From Pteria penguin (Eukaryota; Mollusca; Bivalvia; Pterioida; Pteriidae): 64,000 nucleotides of DNA. Position 1 is the stretch's first letter; each line of letters begins with the position of its first letter. The notes below the pieces were generated by a model. The model was not told the DNA's origin, did not search any database, and saw only the letters and a list, made by a program, of their open reading frames with translations. Below, in pieces: positions 36,396-48,561 of the stretch. The position numbers and the translations under genes were made by a program. Where the stretch lies: the NCBI GenBank assembly GCA_035048485.1, contig CM068585.1, forward strand, positions 21,006,001 to 21,070,000, read 5' to 3'.

Positions 36396-38067
36396 TGTAA
36401 AAATAATATAATGATGAATATAATAATAGATAAAAAACAACCCCAACAAAACAAATCATAACAGATATTCAGAAAAGAAACACAAACAATCATATCTTAT
36501 ATTCATCAGAAATAAAAATAGATTCATATATCTTAAAAAAAAACCCCTTCACAATGCTTCAATTAAGGAACAGCAAATTTACACGTGAGAACAGAAATGT
36601 TTCACTTATAACGTGCAAGGCACAGAGCTTTATAGTTGGACAAAATATTCCTACTATTTATTATTCCTATGTATTCAACTAATAGATTTGAGATTACCTA
36701 AAAAGTTAGTGTAAAGTAGTGTATTTTCCTTAGCCATTTGTAGTAAGAACAAGATTACTTTTAAATAATTCGACAATAAGTTAGGAAATGACAGTAGCAT
36801 TAAGAAAATAATTAATTTTGACGTTGAAAACGCTTATCTTTATATATTCTGTCAGAGTTTGCCCCTGCGTTGAATATCATAGTATCACAATTTGTAATAT
36901 TTGGTGCGGACCTTTATGACTTAGTATAAAAATATGAGGAACGAATATATAGCTGTTTTAAAAATTCAGTTTCTCATAATCATGAGAAATAATATGCCTG
37001 CGATATTGAAGAATCGTATCTTAGACATCCCAGTATAATCAGATCCATCCCTCGAGACAAAACTCTTTAGATATAAAATTTCATTTAATGCATTATTGAG
37101 GCGTCATTTCTTTTGTTCTATATTACAACCCCTTGAAAATGTATTGATTTTCGTAGTTTGATTAATTCTAGTCATTTCTCTTCATGTTAGTCAATATCTA
37201 CAAGCTAGTCATATCTCTACATTTTACACATATCTCTACATGTTACACATATCTCTACATTTTACACATATCTCGACATGATAATCATATCCCTACATGT
37301 AAGCACAGGGTAAGCTACTTCTTAAACATAAGGACGACTAGATCGCCTTGACAGCAAGCCAAACACTTAACCACTAAAATACTTATAATACTATATACAG
37401 AGATTGTAATGAAAAAGTGAAAAAAAAAGAAAGAATTAATGAACTTCTATCAAAAAAGTAGAAGGTTTGGCTACCATATAATACTGCCTACTGTCTTATC
37501 GATTAAGTGGCCATTACTATCTCAAACAGTGGTTAATAAACATTGATAAACTTTGACTTCGTTAGGTCATAAAGAAGAATTATCTATTGTTGGTCCAGCT
37601 AGTATTGTCATGATAAATCGAATAGTTCTGAGAGATTATCAGTATTCAGCAAACATTATAAAAGCCCTATAAATTATCGTGAGTGAATTTCCTAGTAAGT
37701 TGTCTCAGTACATCGATTATGACGTTCCTGAGAGGTATAATCTAGATTTTACCTACCTCCGTACTCTGATATTACTTTTGCAGACAATGGGTATAATAGA
37801 TGGAATTTAGTAAACCGTACAATGCTCGTTTTCCGTTTGGTCAGCTTTATATCACTTTTGTTATGTAGTTTTATTAAAAGTGTATAATTCATTCAATGGT
37901 GTTAAATGTCATATTATATTATAAATTATTATATTATAAATATCATTTTATCCTTTCCTTTCAATATGTAATATGTATCATTTTTACATTCCAAATCACT
38001 CTCTACATTTGTACAAAATGATTAAACTCTGTTATAAGATTTGAAGTAATAGGGATTGATTTGAGTG
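36396..38067. other. AT-rich DNA with a short 19-bp array
   Basis: At about 37196-37305 there are five or six copies of CATATCTCTACATTTTACA. Nothing else was recognised. Confidence 0.65.
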
Positions 38068-39085
38068 TCATTTAATTTTCTTTGTGATGATGGTCTTGCA
38101 GCGAATATGATTGGTTAAAAAATTGAGTTGATTTTTTCATCAACACAATTTTGAGTGCAGATATGTCACAATTGTTAGAACTACTTTCCCCTGGAGTGCG
38201 AAACCCCGTCCTATTTATGGAACAGTGATTCCCTAGTTGTTAATCGATTACATAACATTGTTTCGTTATATATAACTAATTCAAAGTACAAAAGAAATCG
38301 CACTTCACTTCAGAAACTATTATTCAATAAAAATGTCAAACATAACTAGGTCAATCAGCTAGTCTACAGTACAGTACAATACAGTTTAGAAATGCATGTG
38401 ATCGAATATGAAACAAAAACAGTACTGTAATGTACTCGTCTGCAACTAGCCAATCGCTCAACAATGGACGCTGATAACTGTAATTTGTACGGTATCATAT
38501 CCGTACCTGACTAGGCAAACAGAACGGGCACTAAAGCAGATTCTGCCTCCGATCCAAGTTCCTAAACCTACTCTTTCCATCCTGTGTAAGTTGTGACACG
38601 CACGTACACCAGCCGACATGCATTGCATTTCTGATAATACTAATAGCATTTAAAATATAAATACCATAGGTAACAGATTATCATTTTCATATACATGTAT
38701 CAATAATTTGATTTTTTGATAATGTTCGTTCTATTTCACTTCTAATCTTTTCAATGGACACTAGGATAAAATTTTCGAATTTTGTGTTAGCCGCCATTAT
38801 TGAATTCAAAATGTTGTTTACCTTGCCATTGTATTACAACGCGATCAATTATCAGGGATAAAATAGTAATGTAGTGCCATAATAAATTATGTTTATCGGA
38901 CACTTATTAAATTTTTGTTTCCATATATAAGCTAAATAAAATGATTAGAAATGAATCCTATATTTTTTGGTTAATTGAGGTACCAACTGAAAATTTGGAC
39001 GGAAAACTTTTGCATCAATGCATTTCCGTCCAAATTTTAGGTTGATACCTCATTCAACACCCCCGACCCCCCCCCCCCCCCCCAA
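38068..39085 (+). repeat. Dispersed repeat DR1, copy 2 (uninterrupted)
   Basis: About 1.02 kb from CATTTAATTTTCTTTGTG to a C-run and A-run. It carries the empty sites for the MITE and SINE present in copy 1. Near the right end an inverted repeat (38976-39005 with 39023-39052, about 30 bp, three mismatches) forms a hairpin around CTTTTGCATCAATGCA. It shows no terminal inverted repeats between its two ends and no tRNA head. Confidence 0.85.
38458..38649 (-). CDS. DR1-borne ORF, copy 2
   Basis: 63 codons from ATG to TGA. The frame shares GVRACH, RTWIGG-like (GTWIGG), SARSVCLV, YGYDTV and ITVISVHC with the ORF at 43562-43744. The length difference is three codons, an in-frame indel. The product is unknown; the N-terminus is mildly hydrophobic and several cysteines are conserved. 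Confidence 0.25.
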   Translation of the reverse strand: MLLVLSEMQCMSAGVRACHNLHRMERVGLGTWIGGRICFSARSVCLVRYGYDTVQITVISVHC

Positions 39086-39141
39086 AAAAAATGTAGGCTT
39101 CATTCCTTAATTCCACTAGTGCTTATATATATATAAGTACT

Positions 39142-39376
39142 AGTAAATATAATCGTCTTAATGAAGATTACTTAGCTTATTTAATAGGAGAATTAACCCC
39201 TATAAAGAGTATCAGTTCACCAGATCTTCTTTATTCAGTTAATTTTTGGATTTGAGCATGATTTGAATTGTCGATTTTCTGGATTTGTAGATTTAATTAC
39301 TGCTCACGCTCCATCGCTTAGTGTAAACGAACAGCAAAAATTGTCAATTGCTTTTGATTCTATATCAGAATATTAA
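39142..39376 (+). pseudogene. Coding-like relic after DR1
   Basis: Plus-strand peptide NRLNEDYLAYLIGELTPIKS followed by SPDLLYSVNFWI and a stop, then in the next phase LNCRFSGFVDLITAHAPSLS and VNEQQKLSIAFDSISEY. Two complementary open phases with polar composition suggest one frameshifted coding fragment. Family not recognised; a retroelement gag-like protein is possible. Confidence 0.25.
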
Positions 39377-40033
39377 CTTTTAATTCAAACTTTTACTAAC
39401 TCAGCTTTAAATACTGACCATTGTCCGAATTTTTCAGCAATGAATACCTGATGTGTCTAAGGAGCATTTGTAAAGAATGCAGCATGCTAACAATCTCTTG
39501 TTCCTTCCGGAAAGCTTCAGACCACTGTGTTTTATCTGTACTTTTCCTTCTTATCGGACATTCAGTGGTACACCGTCGAATTTATATTTAATATATTTAA
39601 CATTTATTGAATATAATTGAAGTTTCATGAATGCCTTTGACAATTTCCATTTGTAAACCACATATTACATTTCTCTATATAGTTCCTTCTAAATGATTAT
39701 TCTTTCACTTTGTAGAGAATTATAACACATCCTTTCATCTCTTTACTCAACGCAACATAAGGGCTTGCTCTGACTCTGACATTTTGGTTACAATGATATG
39801 CCAAAGCACGGAATCTGTCAATGGCAGATGCTTGAAAGACATCTATCGATCGTCAGCTGTCAATTCCAATCCTAAATCTAAACTCCGGTTGAATTTAGAT
39901 TAAATGAAAATTGATCCCCCAATGTAGTATTGCAAATTCATTGGTGTTCTTAAACTAGAAATTAGTTTTGAATATTTGTATAATTATCTCTTAGTGTACC
40001 TAGATGCTGATCCTATCAAGAGCATCAGATCAT

Positions 40034-40272
40034 ATTGATTAATTGTTGTTTTACGTCACACCACGATTACTTTACCTATATAGTGAAGACATCCACCTGA
40101 TGAATTGCGATGAAATTTACACTTTTGCAAAGGACTCATCTGAAGCAGTGAGGGATCTTTCATGTGACACGGGACCTGGGTTTTTACTCTCTCATCCGAA
40201 GGGACACCGGTGTGCGCACGGTGAGAGTCGAGCTTGGTACCTCTTGTTCATCCACTAAGTTACGACACCTTC
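40034..40272 (-). mobile_element. tRNA-derived SINE, degenerate
   Basis: Same family as the SINE at 20752-20997: TTGTTTTACGTCAC tail side, GAAGCAGTGAGGGATCTTT, ACACGG.ACCT.GGTTTT and CATCCGAAGG.ACACCGGTGTG. The B-box region (GAGAGTCGAGCTTGG) is mutated. A target duplication was not identified. Confidence 0.8.
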
Positions 40273-41775
40273 ACTTAATTTAGATGATATGATCTCTTCT
40301 CTATGTTTTCAACCCATTTTGCGATCTCATTCTGAAAATCTAAAATCTTTGCAAAAACTACATGTTTAAATCTGAATTTTATGTGACATTATGAGTACTA
40401 TATTCAGATGCCGTCATTACCAAACCAGGGTTTAAGAAGACATCAAGCGTGATTTGTCCGTAAGCACGATAATAAGGAAACGAAATGATAAATAATTTTA
40501 ATTTACAGAATCAAATAAGAACGCTTAAATATATATACATGTATATAATTCATGAAAAAGTCACTGCTCAAGAATGACAAATATTTAATGAAGCACATCA
40601 TCCCTGAGAGTAATTAAGTCCAAGCGCCTTAGAGATCTTGGTATAGGTGTGCAGATACACAAAGCAAATCTGCCACAGACCAAGGATCAGTAAGGGTCAA
40701 AGTGATTATTAATAAATTGCAGCTTTGAGCTTATTCTTTTGGATTTCTGTTTGTCTCCAACATTATAAAGGACATATTTTACGCTCAATATTACTTAGAA
40801 CCGAAAAAAGAAGAAAATTGGTTTTTCAAAGCTGGTGTCCTATTTTATAGAAACAGAAATCGGTAAAATGAATATAAAAGACAACATATTCTGCGAAACT
40901 ACTTTTTATTTTCCTTTCTTTTAAATTCCAAGTTTACAACTTTATTTCCGATTTTTGTACTGACATTTTCGATTGTGTGATATCATTTTTGACAGAGTAA
41001 TTATATTTCTTGTATCATGGTTTCCGACTGTGTGACCATACAAAAAAATTTTGTTTAAGGGTATTTCTAACGGTGTGATGATATTTCTGACACAAATATA
41101 GTATGGCAATACGATAGTAGTCTTTAAAGTAAAGTGCTAAGATAGCGAACGGTTGTCAATAAGGAACATCCATTTTATTGGAAAAAAATAGAGATATTGA
41201 CTACCACGGACGCCTGGAAGAACCAGGGATGGGATCAGGTGCCATAGAGGGGTAAGCACTCCCTGCTGACCGACACACCCACCGCGATGCCATGATAGTA
41301 TTTGAGCTAGTAAAACTCGTACTCGTAATTGGTAAAAAGCTATGATTAGTACAATGGCTGTTATTGTAATATTACAGTACGAATGGTATAACAAAGACAA
41401 CAATCAAAAGTGAGTCAACATGTCAGGCAAATATTTCTAATAAGCAGAAGGAAGGTCATTATAACGACCATAATATTTATGTAATGAAGATTTCTGATTT
41501 CTTTTTTTTCTGCCGGTGAGAGATTTGACCACTTTATTTTTATTACTGAAAGTCTTAAAGACTTTTTGACAATATGGTAATGATTTTGGCAATATGATAG
41601 TATTTTGATAGCATAATAGTGTTTCTGAGAGAATGAATGAATTTCTGACAGTATGATGGAATTTTTTACAGTGTGGTATTGTTTCTGATTATGATATTTC
41701 AGAGACCTTGATGGAGTTTTAGATAGCGATTCGGCATGTTTGGCAATTTTAATGACAATACTATTGCATACCTTA
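40273..41775. other. AT-rich DNA with degenerate TTTCTGACA repeats
   Basis: Around 40960-41110 and 41560-41760 words such as TTTCTGACAGTATGAT recur irregularly, an old tandem array. The 88-codon minus frame 41137-41403 is unsupported. Confidence 0.55.
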
Positions 41776-42845
41776 TGCTCCCCGAAAGGGGAAAGGGGAG
41801 CATATAGTCGCTGTCGTGTCCGTGTGTCTGTCCGTTCGAGCTCATATCTCCTATACCTTTCATCAGAATTTGATCCTACTTCAGCAAAATATTATCTAGG
41901 TTGAGGGCTTGGGGAAAAAGGTCACTCAAGGTCATTTCTCAAAGGTCAAGGTCACTTATCAACTATGACTTGAAATACCACGGAGTACTTATATCTCCTA
42001 TACCTTTCATCAGAATGTGATCATACTTACCCAAAATGTTATTTATGTTAAGAACTTTGGGACAAAGGTCACTCAAAGTCATTTCTGGAAGATCGAGGTC
42101 ACTTATCAACTATGACTTAAAGTGCTATCAAGTACATATATCTCCTATACCTTTCATCAGAATTTAATCATATATCACCAAAATGTTATTTATGTTAAGG
42201 GCTTTGGGACAAAGGTCACTCAAAGTCATTTCTAAAAGGTAAATATTAACTATGACTAAAAATACTATGAAGCATTTATGTCTCCTACACTTTTCATCAG
42301 AATTTCATCATACTTCACCAAAATGTTATTTAGATTAAGGGCTTTGGGAAAAAAGACCCTCTAAGTCATTTCTCAAAGGTCAAGTTCACATATTAACTAA
42401 GACTTAAAATACCATGAAGTACGTATATCTCCTACACCTTTCATCAGAATTTGATCATATTTCACTAAAATATTATTTAGATAATGGGCTTTTGGACAAA
42501 GGTCACTCAAGGTCCTTTCTGAAAGGTCAAGGTCACTTATTAACTATAACTTAAAGTATCATGAGGTTCGCTTATCTCCTACACCTTTGATCCGAATTTG
42601 ATCATACTTTAGTAAAATATTATTTAGGTTAAGGGCTTTTGGACAGGGGTCACTCATGGTAATTTCTGAAAGGTTTAGGTCACTTATTAACTATGACTTG
42701 GAGTGTCAGGAAGTACTTATATCTCCTACACCTTTCATTAGAATTTGATCATACTTCATGAAAATATTATTTAAGTTAAGGACAAAGTTTTGGACAAAGT
42801 TCACTCAAGGTCATTTCTGAAAGGTCAAGGTCACGATTTAAAGTT
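41776..42845. repeat. 147-bp tandem array rich in AGGTCA half-sites
   Basis: About seven copies. The word CTATACCTTTCATCAG (or CTACACC...) starts at 41851, 41998, 42145, 42285, 42432, 42579 and 42726, spacings of 147 bp in five of six steps and 140 in one. Units contain two AGGTCA-type boxes 20 bp apart; exact TCAAGGTCA occurs at least five times (for example 41926-41934 and 41946-41954). The left edge has a GC-rich hairpin CCCCGAAAGGGG (from about 41780). Confidence 0.93.
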
Positions 42846-43142
42846 TTATTTCATAACTAATCAAGTTCAAACTTACTCGTTTTATTTTAAGATACTGTGA
42901 TCACTTGTTGTTCTACAGTGACTCAATTGGATATCCATATGATACGTTGAGAGTTGAAATCGTGATCAATTAATACAATGATTTCCTATATGAGTCACTC
43001 ATTTCCTTCATTATTGTTGTGCTTCTTGTAATTCTAAGAAGTTAATATCTGAGTAATCATTTTTGTCCTCGGAATGTGAGACATTTGTTGACCATTGATC
43101 TCTATATGGAGGAGTATTTATATTTTTGATTAAGAAATAATT

Positions 43143-44085
43143 TTTTTGGTTGATTGAGGTATCAACCTCAAATTTGGAACTGCATTGGTTGATGCAAAAG
43201 TTTTCCGTCCAAATTTTAGGTTGATACCTCAATCGTCCAAACAAATATAGGATTCATTTCTTATCATTTCATTTAGCTTATATATGGAAACAAAAATTTA
43301 ATAATTGTCCAATAAACATAATTTATTATGGCAATACATTAGTATTTTATCATTGATACATGTGACTTGATTGCGTAGTAATACACTGACAAGTTAAACA
43401 ACATTCTGAAGTCAATAATGGCTTACACGAAATTCGAAAATTTTACCCTAGTGTCCGTTGAAAAGATTAGAAATGAAATAGAACTAACAATATACAAACA
43501 CGAATTAATGAAACATGCATACGAGGATGATAATCTGTTACCTAAGGTATTTATATTTTAAATGGTATTAGTATTATTTGAAATGGAATACATGTTGCCT
43601 GGTGTACGTGCTTGTCACACGGTGGAAAGAGTAGGTTCACGGACTTGGATCGGAGGCAGCACCTGCTCTAGTGCCCGTTCTGTTTGTCTAGTCGGGTACG
43701 GGTATGATACCGTAGAAATTACAGTTATCAGCGTCCATTGTTGAGCGATCGGCTAGTAGCAGGCGAGTACTGTTTTTGTTTTGTATTCGACTAAATGCAT
43801 TTCTAAACAGCACTGTACTGTAGTTGATAGATCTAGTTATACTTTACTTTTTTATTGAATAATAGTAGGAAATTATATCTTATATCTAATAGTTTCTGAA
43901 GTGAAGTTCGATTTCTATTGTACTTTGAATTTGTTATATATAACGAAACAAAGTTATGTAATCGATTAACAACACAGGAATCACTGTTTCACAAAGAGAA
44001 CGGGGTTTCGCATTCCATAGGAAAGTAGTTCTGGCAATTGTGACATATTTGCACTCACAATTAAAAGGTCCATTTGTATAGACAA
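43143..44085 (-). repeat. Dispersed repeat DR1, copy 3
   Basis: Reverse-oriented relative to copies 1 and 2. Its hairpin end lies at 43145-43235 and the other end reaches the GTGACATATTTGCACTCACA word near 44060. It is uninterrupted and about 940 bp. Confidence 0.85.
43562..43744 (+). CDS. DR1-borne ORF, copy 3
   Basis: 60 codons from ATG to TGA, reading in the same sense relative to the repeat as copies 1 and 2. Motifs: GVRACHTVERVGSRTWIGG, SARSVCLVGYGYDTV, EITVISVHC. Four cysteines. No signal peptide is convincing. It is either a real small gene carried by DR1 or one exon of an old captured gene. Confidence 0.25.
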   Translation: MVLVLFEMEYMLPGVRACHTVERVGSRTWIGGSTCSSARSVCLVGYGYDTVEITVISVHC

Positions 44086-44651
44086 TTTATAAGGTAAAAG
44101 AAATCTATTACAAATCAATTAAAGAAGAAAATTGGTTTTTATGAAAAAAAGATACATTTTGTGACTGATGAAGTCAGTATGGATTACTTTTGCTGCGTAT
44201 TTTTAATTTACTTTTCTACAGTAAGTCTTGTTAAACTTATGCTATTACCCTCCTGTAACTGTTAACATTAAAGATGATGTTTCCTAGAATATTATTGAAG
44301 TATTCTGTCGTATAGTAAATTTGCATTTTATGAGAAAAGATACCGTATGTTGTGTTTCTTTATTAAAACTCTTCAAACACTTAGTGATAATACCTCTTAT
44401 TAAAGTATTGATGGACAATGATAAAAATAATCAGTAATATTTTTGATACAATGGGAAAATACTTTTGCTAAAAGCATCTCATAAAACGCTTTCAATTTCT
44501 GGAATTCAGTCTACATATAAATCGATCGAAATGTTGTGCAGTTTAATTTTGGATTTGGTTTAATGTTAATAATTTTTAGATTTTTCACAAACTGTTGATA
44601 AATATGAATTGTTCTATGAAATGTTCGTACATTTACACCAAATATTTAAGA
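44086..44651. other. AT-rich DNA, no gene seen
   Basis: Nothing recognised. Confidence 0.6.
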
Positions 44652-44786
44652 ATTGGTTTTCATTTTGTGCGACGCATTTGTGTACATGTGTCTGTGCAGT
44701 CGGTCTTTGAAAAATTCTGTGAATGATTTTTTTCCCAAAACCGACTGCAAACATACACCAATGCTTTGCACAAAATGAAAAACAAT
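44652..44786. repeat. Imperfect 50-bp stem-loop
   Basis: Arms 44652-44704 and 44740-44786 are imperfect inverted repeats (shared ATTG.TTTTCATTTTGTGC and GCAGTCGGT) around a 35-nt loop. It could be a small fold-back element or the source of a hairpin transcript. Confidence 0.7.
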
Positions 44787-46794
44787 CCTTTATATTCATA
44801 TATATTTTGCTTTCAGAAAAAAAATTGCGCCCGCTGGATGAATGTCCTTTTTATGTGTCAAAATCGTAATTCCGAAAAAAAAGGGGGGGGGGTTCAAATG
44901 ACAAATGATGATTTATTTTTAACTTGCATATAAAGAAAATGCAGTCTCTATGTAAATAATTATTAATGTCAATCATATATTACGCCGGGAAAATGATTCC
45001 CAATCTATTTTAATGCCGCCTTCATATTTGGCCTATAGTCTTATATATCAAAGAGCAATTTTCATCCCCTGTTTCCTTCCCTTTTTATTATTCTTGTCAT
45101 AAAACAATTTCAAGGGATTCTAACATTTGACTCATAAAGTTGATTTTTTTCTCTTTTATTCTTATTATTTATTTATTTGAAACGCAGAAAATATATCTAT
45201 AAGTACTTTTAGAATACTGTATGTAGACCGTGCTAAATGGGTAGCGTTTTATTTGTGTAATCATTTCTTATTGTAGCGTTCTATGTCTGTTTATTCTAAT
45301 TTGGAATTCCAGTCTGATTTGGCCGAGATGAGACTCTGCCATGCAATCAGATTACTTAATTTCTGTCTTTAGTGTTTTACCGACAGAAATACTACCTTAA
45401 TACATCTTTTTGATGACTTAATACTTATCACACGTACACTGTATTTCAAACTAGACAGAGGAGAAACTTTAACTTTAGTTCCATTAACACACAGAATTGG
45501 TATACATATATGCTTAAACAAGATGAAAAAATCTGATAAATAATTTGTGTTCAATCACTTGTAAACTGTTAGATCTAACAAGAAATATCAAAATATTTAT
45601 ATGCTTTAAATATTCATCTATAATTAGAATCCCAAACATTCGGCCATTTGCATTACTGAGGAGACAGAAGTTGTCGAAATGCGCATATGGTGCAAAAATT
45701 ATAACATACATATGTTCTGATATGTATGCTAAGGGTATTTAAAATTTAATTCTCCCAACATTTTGTCCTTGATAAGGTCAAAGCAATCACGAAATTAGAT
45801 ACAATGGATAAGTATAGCAAAATCAATAAAGAAATGGCGATTATAACTTTCGTTAAATGGATTTTCATAATTTTCTATTTTCAATTCACTATTTTTTACA
45901 TTATAGAATAAATATAGAACCTATATACCTATCAATTAGTAAGAAAGGAAAGAACACCCCTGACTCAGATGTATGAGAAAGTCGCCATATACATGCAGAT
46001 AATGAAAGATTAAGCACACAAATAGACAACATTGAAATATTTGATGCAGTTTATGTAGTTGTGCTATCTACTAAGGACGGTCAATTATAAAATGGCATCT
46101 GTCTCGCAATGGTTCTGATGAATCGGTTTAAAAAACCAAAAAGAAAAAAAAAAACAAAACAAAACAAAAGGAAAAAGATATAAGTAATCCTCAATACACG
46201 GAACAACGGTCAACGAGCTGATCAAATAAAGAGGTTATAAAGAATATTATTGTGCAATTAATATAAAGTATAGAGAAACACCAGCGTGCGGTAACCATGC
46301 TCTGTCCATCTGAACACGAGCCAAGGCCTCTGATCTGTAGGGGTCTACTAACAGCCACGGGAAGCGAGGTTCAGGACAAGCTCTGTACTAGATTCCCCTT
46401 TGCATATTGCAACGCTCGCGAAAAAAATCGAATAAGTCTGTAGTGGGGTTTACTACAATACGTAAGGTTTTTGGATAAAATCAGAGTCAAACTTTCGAGG
46501 TCGAGAGCATTTATCTAGCTTTGAACTGATAAAATCATATTATGTGAACCCTGACCCCCTTAGATTGTATATTAGATAATCGTAGAAAAGTAGATAAGAG
46601 ATTCCTTTGGACACATATACATGCAAGTTTTTCAAATTTAGATATAAGATCTGTAAAATATTCCAAAAATATTTTGAAGATTAGTGTATTTACTACCTGA
46701 GTTAAAAATGTGAGAGTCATTTGAAAATTTGTTGTATAAAAATCGAAAACTTTTGCATACTTTGCAAATCAAACCAGTTGAAATATATATATAT
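44787..46794. other. AT-rich DNA, one DR2 relic
   Basis: A G-run lies at 44882-44892. A DR2 relic is at about 45960-46090 (minus strand TVLSR, stop, then IKYFNVVYLC and FIICMYMATFSYI). No gene seen. Confidence 0.6.
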
Positions 46795-47324
46795 ATAGAT
46801 GAGTCATTAAACATATCAACATGTCAATATGGTCGAAAGGATTTGATTTCTAATGACGATGCATTCCTCTCATAGCAATACAGATACACATACCGATACA
46901 GATGCTTTATTTCCAAATTAGGGCCCATATGAGCTTAGCATTCAACAGTTATGATCGGAGGGTAATTAGACAGACAATTAAACAAAATAGTTTTACATTA
47001 ATACAATAATAAACTAAGATATATGTAAGGACATGTAATAATGGTCATAATAGTAACTGACTATAAGTAAATTGTGATTTATAATGAGGTATTATAAATG
47101 TCCTCTGAAATAGAATAAATGTAGAATAAAATCAATAAACAGATTGCAAATGGCACCAGGAGTCGGTTCTTTTGAATAAATAAATCTGATAAAAGGGAAG
47201 CGCAATTGGTACACAAATGTATAGCATTTACTTGTTGATAAATCTTGCCATTAAACTGCACATAAATATTGTCAAGCAGAAAGGTGATAGCATTACGTAA
47301 CTTGCAACTGATAGTCGGAGACAC
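46795..47324 (-). pseudogene. Penelope-like RT relic, split by an insertion
   Basis: At 47160-47324 the minus strand reads AITFLLDNIYVQFNGKIYQQ then CTNCASLLSDLF, the motif-B region of the RT at 49.9 kb. The continuation YERNASSLEIKSFRPY and HVDMFNDSS appears only at 46800-46885. About 270 bp between them is therefore an insertion of unknown type. The catalytic DD region is lost in an AT tract. Confidence 0.7.
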
Positions 47325-48560
47325 AAGAATCTAAAAATATTTTGGAATCTAAAATCAAGAAAAATATTTGATCGGTGTAAACCTTTATTCACAATTTATT
47401 TTTGATTCAGGAGGAACCTCTGATAATCGAGGGAAAGTTTGTTTACCAAGATTGAATTTTTATTTTCATAAATGTTAACTTGGTAAAATGATTAAAAGAA
47501 AAGAAAGTATATAGAGTGAATATTTTGATTCCGCTTGCTTTTGGTTGACACTGAGTGGAAAAAAGGCATCTTAGAAGATAAAGGGATACGTAAAACATTA
47601 AGAAAGCCTACAGATAAATCTTACTCGGATGCAAATCGTTTTCATAACTCGTACTGCTTCAAAGGGAAAATTTATTACTAAATACTTATCAAAGGTCAGC
47701 CATATTAGATAAGTCTTCAGATGAAAGTCAGACTCTTCACCCACAGCCATTGATGTCACGTAAAGTGTAACATATATGAACATTCATACGCATGCTTAAA
47801 CTCATTTTAAACATTGCCTACATCTAAGAAAACGGCATTGGCATAAAGCCGCATATTACATAAGGCAGACAGTCATTATTTGTCTTGTATTTAGCAATTA
47901 AAGTAAGTTTTGTTATAAGAAGAAGTAAACACATACACATACCTACACACAAACACACACCCATCCACCCCCCCCCCCACACACACACACAACAAAGATC
48001 CTTTGGTGGATTGTATAATTCACTCCGCATTTGGTTTTCTCTTTTGAAATCATCCCATAAGGTTTGAACAGTATCAGCACATGTACATGTGTAGGGATTA
48101 TTCTAGGAAAAAATCCCATTGACAACAGTATAAGCAGTATAAAATACTGGCTCCTGATCTATCATTAACATTTTCTGAATCCATTTTTGGTACCAAAACT
48201 GGTAAAATAAAGTAAATTACCTCCCTTTATTTTCTGTGGCAATCTGATTCTTGACAGTTTCGCATTCTGGTCATCATCAAGTTGAAAAACAGAACCAAAA
48301 AAAAAAAAAAAAAAATAAATAAAAAAAAAAAACAAGAAAAATAAATAAATAAATAAATAAACAAATCCCCCCAACAACAACAACAGGGTTTGTACATGCA
48401 TTTCTTTAATATTAATATTTTAGTGATATTGTGTTTTTAGAATAAATGCATACTACAAACTTTAAAACGGTACTAATTTTTAGGGTTGCCATGGTAACGT
48501 AGATAGCCAAATGCTGACTTGAAAATAATAGTAAAAGTAACTTTTACATAGAATCTTGAG
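47325..48560. other. AT-rich DNA with simple tracts
   Basis: A C-run plus (CA)n lies at about 47967-47992 and an A-rich tract with (AAAT)n at 48297-48362. These explain Gly/Val/Cys-rich and Phe-rich frames. No gene seen. Confidence 0.7.
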
Positions 48561-48561
48561 T

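Noticed and set aside
36235..36493. Poly-Asp, poly-Ser and poly-His frames
   Set aside because: They are the three phases of a GAT/GAC microsatellite.
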